Of a DNA stretch of 10,108 nucleotides, positions 6,235-10,108 are shown piece after piece (the first letter of the stretch is position 1; each line of letters opens with the position of its first letter). The notes under the pieces were generated by a model, which was given only the letters and a program-made list of their open reading frames with translations, was not told the origin of the DNA and did no database searches. The position numbers and the translations under genes were made by a program. The DNA is from Thermoplasmata archaeon (GTDB lineage: Archaea > Thermoplasmatota > Thermoplasmata > Lutacidiplasmatales > UBA184), in contig JASHQF010000101.1 in assembly GCA_030037695.1 (NCBI GenBank), positions 1 through 10,108 of the forward strand. The letters run 5' to 3'.

Positions 6235-6684
6235 TCAGCGGCCGGCGTTTTTCGACTTCTCGTACTCCGTGCGGACCACAGGAGCGTCGTCCCGGAACTC
6301 GTGGTCCAAGAACTCCCGGGCCGCGGCCTCGACCTCCGCGGGGGCGAGGGTCGGCGAGGTGAACTCGCCGTAGACGTCGATCCCGGTCTTCTCCCCCCGG
6401 GGAGTATAGAGATAGACGAGCTTCGAGCCGGCGAGAGCCCCTTCCAGCCACTCGGTCACGACCGAGACGGGCGGGAACATCGAGATCCGGAGTCGATCCG
6501 GCGCCCACTTCCCGCGAAGGTACCGCTCCGAGGCGTACTCGATCGTGATGTCGGAGACTTTCTTGAACTTGGGATTCCGCGTGGTCTTGTGCGAGGCGTC
6601 GTGGGCTCCCCCTCCGAAGATGTACTTCCACACGAAGTCGATCGGTGCGTCGAACTCGCTGCCCTCGTCCGTCAGGTAGACCAT
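6235..6684 (-). CDS. START/SRPBCC-like domain protein
   Basis: A 149-residue protein resembling the SRPBCC (Bet v1/START-like) ligand-binding fold. It opens with FDAPIDFVWKYIF, the usual first strand and helix, continues with strands around SDITIEYASERYLRGKWAP and RISMFPPVSVVTEWLEGALA, then KLVYLYTPRGEKTGIDVYGE. The long C-terminal helix is EVEAAAREFLDHEF. Members bind lipids or other hydrophobic ligands or act as cyclases; the ligand here is unknown. There is no signal peptide or membrane helix, so it is cytosolic. ATG 6684 is the start; a CTAGATTAGG element about 25 bp upstream fits a leaderless transcript. It is divergent from the second HxlR gene, which may control it. It ends in TGA. Confidence 0.72.
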   Translation of the reverse strand: MVYLTDEGSEFDAPIDFVWKYIFGGGAHDASHKTTRNPKFKKVSDITIEYASERYLRGKWAPDRLRISMFPPVSVVTEWLEGALAGSKLVYLYTPRGEKTGIDVYGEFTSPTLAPAEVEAAAREFLDHEFRDDAPVVRTEYEKSKNAGR

Positions 6685-6727
6685 GGGACCGTCGCCTCGC
6701 CGGTCCCTAATCTAGGCCGTCTATATG
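6685..6727. promoter_or_regulatory. Divergent promoter region with operator-like inverted repeat
   Basis: This segment lies between ATG 6684 (minus) and GTG 6758 (plus). On the plus strand TCTATATGG (6719-6727) is a clear TATA box for the HxlR gene, giving a predicted start near 6749 and a leader of about 9 nt. On the minus strand CTAGATTAGG (6716-6707 region) would serve the SRPBCC-like gene. GGGACCG (6685-6691) and CGGTCCC (6701-6707) form a perfect 7-bp dyad with a 9-bp spacer directly against the minus-strand start codon, and CCTA-ATC-TAGG (6706-6716) is a smaller one beside it. These are candidate HxlR binding sites by position. Confidence 0.55.
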
Positions 6728-6757
6728 GGCCCGTAGGCGAACGAAAGTAGGGCAGCC

Positions 6758-7213
6758 GTGGTCCCGAGCTCACCCCGACCGAAGCGCCTGCGCATCACCC
6801 TCACCTTCTCCGCCTATCCGATCCAGGCGAGCCTCGGCGCGCTCGGACGGAAGTGGGCGCTCCACGTGCTGATGCACATCGCTCTCGGCCGGGCACAGCG
6901 GTTCAACGAGCTCCTGCGCGCGACCCCCGGGATGAGCAAGAGGATCCTCGCCCTGCGGCTCCGCGACCTCGAGCGAAACGGGTTCCTCGTGCGGGCCGAG
7001 CAGCGGCCGGGCTACCTGCGCTGGCAGCTCGCCGAGAAGGGAGCCGACGTCGTCCCGGTCCTGCTCACGTTGCTCCACTTCGGGGCCAAGTGGCGGCAAG
7101 AGGGCCCGCCCCCGATCGACGAGGCCGGGTCCTCGGCGCGAACGTTCCAGGTGGCGTACGCTCCGGGTGGCGCCCGGCGCACCTCCCGTACGCCTCCGAA
7201 GGGGCCCGGATGA
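6758..7213 (+). CDS. HxlR-like winged-helix transcriptional regulator
   Basis: A 151-residue relative of the regulator at 304-702. The shared pattern is LGALGRKWALHVLMHIALGR (helix 1; LGRKW is common to both), RFNELLRATPGMSKRILALRLRDLERNGFLVR (recognition region) and the wing and C-terminal helix YLRWQLAEKGADVVPVLLTL. After about residue 112 comes a Pro/Gly/Arg-rich tail of 35-40 residues that lies outside the family domain. Like the first regulator it contains no cysteine; the spot where many members have a Cys before the first helix reads AYPIQAS. The start is GTG 6758. Its stop overlaps the next gene in an ATGA (7210-7213), so it is translationally coupled to the oxidoreductase. It probably controls itself with that enzyme, and perhaps the divergent SRPBCC-like gene. 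Confidence 0.82.
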   Translation: MVPSSPRPKRLRITLTFSAYPIQASLGALGRKWALHVLMHIALGRAQRFNELLRATPGMSKRILALRLRDLERNGFLVRAEQRPGYLRWQLAEKGADVVPVLLTLLHFGAKWRQEGPPPIDEAGSSARTFQVAYAPGGARRTSRTPPKGPG

Positions 7214-8358
7214 CGATGCGGGTGCTGGTCCTTGGCGCGGGCTTCGGGGGCCTCGAGCTTACGACGACCCTCTGCGAGCGCCTGGGGGAGGAGGTCGAGG
7301 TGACCCTGCTCGACCGCAACGACGCGTTCGTCTTCGGGTTCTCCAAGCTCGACGCGATGTTCGGGCTCGCGTCCGACGAGGAGGTCCGGCACCCCTACCG
7401 GGACCTGGGCCGTCCCGGGCTCAGGTTCCGGCGCGAGACGATCACGTCCCTCGACCCCGCTCGTCGTCGGGTCACCACGGACCGCGGCGTTCACGAGGGG
7501 GAGATCCTGGTGATCGCCCTCGGGGCCGACTACGAGGCTGCCGCGACGCCCGGCCTGGTCGCCGGGAAGAATGAGTTCTACACCCTCGAAGGTGCGACCG
7601 CGCTCCGGGAGGCGCTCGCGAAGTTCCGAGGGGGTGACACGGTCGTAGGGGTCTGCGCAGCGCCGTTCAAGTGCCCACCGGCGCCGAGCGAGGCTGCGCT
7701 GTTGCTGCACGATCACCTGACCGCGCGGAGGCTGCGGGAGGGGTCGACGATCACGCTCGTCCTCCCGTTCGAAACGCCGATCCCGGTCTCTCCTGCGACC
7801 TCGGAGGCCCTGCTCACCACGTTTCGGGAACGAGGGATTCGGTTCGTCGCAGGGAGGTCGGTGGCTCGCGTCGACGCCCCTCGTCGCGCCGTGGAGCTCG
7901 ATGACGGTCGGTCGCTCCCCTGCGACCTGTTCCTCGGGGTACCGAAGCACGTCGCCCCCAGGGTGGTCGTCGAGAGCGGGCTCACCGAGGACGGCTGGGT
8001 GCCGGTCGACCCCGGGACCCTCGCGACGCGGTTCCCCGGCGTGTACGCGATCGGCGATGTCACGGGACTGGAGGTCCCGATGGCCGGCCTGTTCGCAGAG
8101 AGCGCCGCCCGTACCGTGGCGCAAGCGATCCTTGCCGGCGCGACCGGGGGCGCGCGACCCCCCAAGTATTCCGGCGCGGGGGCCTGCTACGTGGAGTTCG
8201 GGGGCGGCCGCGTCGGGCGCACGGACGTCGACTTCCTCTCGGGTCCCGAACCGACCGCGAGCTTCGTCGGTCCCACCCGGGCCCTCGCCGCCGAGAAACG
8301 AGCCGGTGCGGTCGCTCGACGGGCCCGGTGGTTCGGGACGGGGGCGGCGAGCCCCTAA
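7210..8358 (+). CDS. FAD/NAD(P)-dependent oxidoreductase, SQR/flavocytochrome c-like
   Basis: A 382-residue two-dinucleotide-fold flavoprotein. GAGFGG at residues 9-14 starts the FAD-binding Rossmann fold, and the first fold's acidic position is in LLDRND (D35). LVIALGAD (100-107) is the conserved strand before the NAD domain, and VYAIGDVTG (278-286, D283) is the second FAD motif. The segment C149-AAPFK-C155-PPAPSE resembles the cysteine-plus-proline motif of the sulfide:quinone oxidoreductase and flavocytochrome c sulfide dehydrogenase group. C238 and C326 are the other later cysteines. The C-terminal part CYVEFGGGRVGRTDVDF and ending ARRARWFG are usual in that group. Substrate could be sulfide, but relatives include NADH dehydrogenases of type II and uncharacterised enzymes. 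No cytochrome partner is present. ATG 7210 overlaps the regulator stop; ATG 7216 is possible. It ends in TAA. Confidence 0.85.
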   Translation: MTMRVLVLGAGFGGLELTTTLCERLGEEVEVTLLDRNDAFVFGFSKLDAMFGLASDEEVRHPYRDLGRPGLRFRRETITSLDPARRRVTTDRGVHEGEILVIALGADYEAAATPGLVAGKNEFYTLEGATALREALAKFRGGDTVVGVCAAPFKCPPAPSEAALLLHDHLTARRLREGSTITLVLPFETPIPVSPATSEALLTTFRERGIRFVAGRSVARVDAPRRAVELDDGRSLPCDLFLGVPKHVAPRVVVESGLTEDGWVPVDPGTLATRFPGVYAIGDVTGLEVPMAGLFAESAARTVAQAILAGATGGARPPKYSGAGACYVEFGGGRVGRTDVDFLSGPEPTASFVGPTRALAAEKRAGAVARRARWFGTGAASP

Positions 8359-8610
8359 CCCTCCCGCGGCTCCTGGCTCTCAAGCCCGATGGCTACCGGC
8401 GCTCCGCCCGCTCTCGGCTCGGCCTGGAAGAGCCTAGCTCTGCGAAGGTCGTCCGCTAGGCTCTTCGGACGACGCGCCGGAGGGCCACGAGGCGGAGCTC
8501 CCACATCGGCACAGACGCGAGAGGCCGGACGTCGCCCCCGAGCCCGGCAGGGTGGCCAGCTCGGGCGGAGGTCGCTTCCGACGGGCTGCGGCGGATGCCG
8601 GGCGAGCCGC
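8359..8610. other. Intergenic region between convergent genes
   Basis: About 250 bases lie between the oxidoreductase stop and the stop of the small protein on the opposite strand. I find no believable gene; the open frames here are Arg/Pro/Ser-rich shadows. The region contains a 12-bp perfect inverted repeat overlapped by a second 7-bp repeat, listed separately. No poly-T terminator tract is visible on either strand. Confidence 0.5.
8427..8473. repeat. Two overlapping, mutually exclusive hairpins
   Basis: GAAGAGCCTAGC at 8427-8438 pairs perfectly with GCTAGGCTCTTC at 8455-8466 (12 bp, 16-nt loop). Within the loop, GTCGTCC at 8448-8454 pairs perfectly with GGACGAC at 8467-8473 (7 bp, 12-nt loop). 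The second stem's downstream arm starts at the base right after the first stem, so the two cannot form together. Because both are inverted repeats, the same structures exist on the opposite strand. Position between two convergent stops suggests a 3' end or terminator structure for one or both transcripts, but this is inference. Confidence 0.6.
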
Positions 8611-8832
8611 TCACGACGACACCCCCGGGAGCGGGAGCCAGGCGACCTCGGGGGAGACCATCCCCCGGGCGGCCGGGAGGTCCGGGTCGGCAAAGCAACG
8701 CCCTTCATGATCGAGGAGGATCGCGACCGCGGCCTCCGGCGCGATCGACCACGGCAGGCGGATCCGGTGGCCGCAGGCGAGACGCGCCTGGGTGCCTACC
8801 GGTCCGTCGCTCGGGGCCTCGTCGTCGGACAC
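8611..8832 (-). CDS. Small protein with CxH...HxxxC putative metal-binding motif
   Basis: A 73-residue protein that I do not recognise as a named family. Its centre is LACGHRIRLPWSIAPEA (18-34) followed by VAILLDHEGRCFADPDLP (36-53). C20, H22, H42 and C46 are spaced like a small zinc site. It has no signal peptide or membrane helix, an acidic N-terminus and a hydrophobic C-terminal part (VSPEVAWLPLPGV). The GTG start at 8832 lies 3 nt after the stop of the surface-protein gene on the same strand, so the two are almost certainly co-transcribed and translationally linked. That spacing, plus the ordered Cys/His pattern, argues for a real gene despite its size. A role as a small metal-binding or regulatory partner is possible but unproven. 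It ends in TGA. Confidence 0.65.
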   Translation of the reverse strand: MSDDEAPSDGPVGTQARLACGHRIRLPWSIAPEAAVAILLDHEGRCFADPDLPAARGMVSPEVAWLPLPGVSS

Positions 8833-8835
8833 CGC

Positions 8836-9795
8836 TCACTCCTCCGCGTAGATGAGGCGGGACGGGGTCTGGCGGATGCGACGGGTCGCGAGCGCGATCC
8901 CGATCGACGCGACGATCCCCGCGACCCCCGCCGCCGCCAGGTCGGCGATCGGAATCCCGGCGACCGTCGAGGGGATCGTGACGCCGATCCGCGCCGCGAA
9001 CGACACCGCGCGGAACGCGCCCGCCGAGCTCCCGAGCGTCACGGTCACGGTCGCCTCTTCTGACGAGGCGAGGACGACGGAGCCCTGGACTGGGACGGAG
9101 ACCGCGCTCGCGGTCGCGTTGGTCGCGTTCGCCGTCGCGTTGATCCCGACCTGGTCGAGCTCCGCGCCCGTCCCGTTCGCGGCCCCCACGAGGAGCCAGC
9201 CCGCCGCCGTGGTGGTGGCGAGGTGCTCGGTGCCGGGCGAGCCGCTCGAGATGGTGAACGCCAGCACGAGGTGATCGCTCGGCGAGACCCACGACCAGTT
9301 CGCTACCGTGAAGATCGCCCCGACGACGTTCGTCGGACCGTCGGGCGAGCCCGAGTACGCGGGCAGGACGAAGGCGACCCCAAGGTCCGCCGACCCGATC
9401 GACGGGCCCGTGCCGAGCCCCGCCTCGAGCCCTGCGTGCAGGGTGTAGGCGAGATCGTACCCATCGGAGTCGGAGAGATTGGCCACGGTCCACGTGCTTC
9501 CACCGAGCTCGGCGGTGGCCATCGTCGTGCCGTTGGGGGCTCGCTCCTCCAGCGACACCCCTGAGAGGGAGACCCCCGCGTCGGGAGCCGCGACGGCCGA
9601 CACCCCGACGGTCGGCATCGTGGCGCCGAACTGGCAGAGGACCTGCCCGTTCTCCCACATCGTGCCCGTGACGGAAGGGGGAGGATAGGAAGCGGCAGCC
9701 GCCGCGGGCGCCGAGAGCCCCACCAGGAGGAGGAGCGACAGCGCCAGGAGGGAACCGAGCCCGACCTCACCCCCGCGAGTCATCGGTAGCTCCAC
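8836..9795 (-). CDS. Exported surface protein with C-terminal membrane anchor
   Basis: A 319-residue protein of unrecognised family. A signal segment runs from about residue 11 to 36 (GSLLALSLLLLVGLSAPAAA). The next 245 residues are beta-rich, Ser/Thr/Gly/Ala-rich and outside the cell, with seven N-x-S/T sequons (N88, N106, N166, N207, N219, N223, N226). The last three lie in a TANATNATAS run. A single helix (about 284-304) and a short basic tail TRRIRQTPSR anchor it with the C-terminus inside. There is one cysteine, C54. ATG 9795 or the in-frame ATG 9783 (M5) can be the start; the second gives a more usual basic N-terminus (MTRGGE). Upstream are two TTGGTCCAA repeats and the ArsR-like regulator. 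The stop is 3 nt before the small CxH gene. It ends in TGA. Confidence 0.82.
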   Translation of the reverse strand: MELPMTRGGEVGLGSLLALSLLLLVGLSAPAAAAASYPPPSVTGTMWENGQVLCQFGATMPTVGVSAVAAPDAGVSLSGVSLEERAPNGTTMATAELGGSTWTVANLSDSDGYDLAYTLHAGLEAGLGTGPSIGSADLGVAFVLPAYSGSPDGPTNVVGAIFTVANWSWVSPSDHLVLAFTISSGSPGTEHLATTTAAGWLLVGAANGTGAELDQVGINATANATNATASAVSVPVQGSVVLASSEEATVTVTLGSSAGAFRAVSFAARIGVTIPSTVAGIPIADLAAAGVAGIVASIGIALATRRIRQTPSRLIYAEE

Positions 9796-9818
9796 GATCG
9801 CGGAGGACGACCCCGTTT

Positions 9819-9848
9819 TTGGTCCAATTCCGAAAGCGGTTGGTCCAA
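9819..9848. promoter_or_regulatory. Paired TTGGTCCAA operator-like sites, 21 bp apart
   Basis: TTGGTCCAA occurs at 9819-9827 and again at 9840-9848. Each is a near-perfect palindrome around a single central base, and the 21-bp start-to-start distance is two turns of B-form DNA, so both faces point the same way. They lie in the 63-bp gap between the winged-helix gene and the surface-protein gene, right where a promoter for the latter must be. The neighbouring regulator is the natural candidate to bind them. No clear TATA box is seen; the A-rich CCAAAAAC of the minus strand is the best AT-rich patch. Confidence 0.65.
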
Positions 9849-9858
9849 ACCCGCGGAA

Positions 9859-10108
9859 CTAGGGCCGGAGGATCTCCGACCAGGTGGCGAGCAACCCCTC
9901 GACCCATTCGTCGGCGAGGCTCGCCCGGTAGGTCACGAGCAGCCGGAGGACCTGGTCCCGGTCCTCGAGCTCGAATGTGCGGAGGCGGTCGCGGCGGCCG
10001 AGGCGGAGCAGCCCGAGGTCGGCGAGACGCCCGAGATGCACGGAGATCCGACCGGCGCTGAGCCCCGTGCCGGCCACGAGCGCCGGGACCGTCGAACCGG
10101 GCGCTTCG
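9859..10108 (-). CDS. ArsR-like winged-helix regulator (5' end cut by window)
   Basis: The frame is open from the window edge to a TAG at 9859-9861, giving 82 visible residues. The reading PGSTVPALVAGTGLSAGRIS followed by VHLGRLADLGLLRLGRRDRL is a typical helix-turn-helix and wing of the ArsR/MarR-like archaeal regulators: STVPALV is helix 2, LSAGRISVHLGRLADLGLL the recognition helix, and RLGRRDRLRTFEL the wing. A C-terminal helix (DQVLRLLVTYRASLADEWVE and on) is likely the dimer part. A GTG at 10077 could start a 72-residue form, but it would cut helix 2 of the domain, so the true start is probably upstream beyond the window. It lies 63 bp before the surface gene on the same strand, with the paired TTGGTCCAA sites between them. 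Confidence 0.72.
   Translation of the reverse strand, partial: EAPGSTVPALVAGTGLSAGRISVHLGRLADLGLLRLGRRDRLRTFELEDRDQVLRLLVTYRASLADEWVEGLLATWSEILRP

Noticed and set aside
7012..8124. 370-residue minus-strand open frame
   Set aside because: It is the antisense shadow of the flavoenzyme, whose FAD motifs are unambiguous on the plus strand. The minus-strand product is Arg/Pro/Glu-rich with no motif.
8427..8473. H-type pseudoknot formed by both stems together
   Set aside because: There are no bases between the end of the 12-bp stem (8466) and the last arm (8467), so the strand that would have to cross the first stem has zero length. The stems can only alternate.
8705..9658. 317-residue minus-strand open frame overlapping the second surface protein
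   Set aside because: It is a shifted frame of the surface gene, giving an extremely Arg/Gly-rich product. The other frame has a signal segment, sequons and a membrane helix.
1..10108. CRISPR arrays, tRNA/rRNA genes, insertion sequences, toxin-antitoxin or phage-defence genes
   Set aside because: I looked for regularly spaced repeats, tRNA T-loop patterns, transposase or nuclease motifs and found none; the genes present are regulators, small-molecule proteins, a channel and surface proteins.

Overview
The window reads as a piece of a GC-rich archaeal chromosome. No taxonomic marker gene is present, so the assignment rests on indirect signs. AT-rich TATA-like boxes sit about 25-30 bp before several start codons, with little or no room for a leader. 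Starts are often GTG, and one is TTG. Two predicted surface proteins carry a signal segment, many N-x-S/T sequons and one C-terminal membrane anchor. The regulators are small winged-helix proteins (two HxlR, one ArsR-like). A GC-rich Thermoplasmatota-type lineage is my best guess, but it is inference only. There is no rRNA, tRNA, CRISPR array, transposase, integrase or phage gene.

Layout. Positions 1-63 hold the last codons of a plus-strand gene. At 304-2252 an HxlR-type regulator (minus) is divergent from a three-gene plus-strand cluster: a VOC/glyoxalase-fold protein, a SnoaL/NTF2-like protein and a DUF2461 protein. The two directions share a compact promoter region with two back-to-back TATA-like boxes. 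A class I methyltransferase (2422-3204), a four-domain IPT/TIG-like surface protein (3352-5268) and a short MscS-like channel (5639-6139) follow, all on the minus strand. The channel frame stays open for 83 more codons beyond its TAG stop.

At 6235-8358 a START/SRPBCC-like gene (minus) is divergent from a second HxlR-type regulator (plus). That regulator is coupled by an ATGA overlap to an FAD/NAD(P) oxidoreductase of the sulfide:quinone reductase/flavocytochrome c group. At 8611-10108 a minus-strand set contains an ArsR-like winged-helix regulator (cut by the window end), a second surface protein and a 73-residue protein with a CxH/HxxxC motif starting 3 nt after it. Two TTGGTCCAA sites exactly 21 bp apart lie between the regulator and the surface gene.

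Working together. The recurring theme is a small winged-helix regulator beside the genes it probably controls. The first HxlR cluster could handle reactive small molecules. The second could control a flavin redox enzyme. The third could control a cell-surface protein. Substrates cannot be named from the sequence. I see no clearly new multi-gene defence or mobile system. The most notable observations are the paired operator-like repeats at 9819-9848, the open frame behind the MscS stop, the two cysteine-free HxlR proteins, the small putative metal-binding protein and the overlapping alternative hairpins at 8427-8473.
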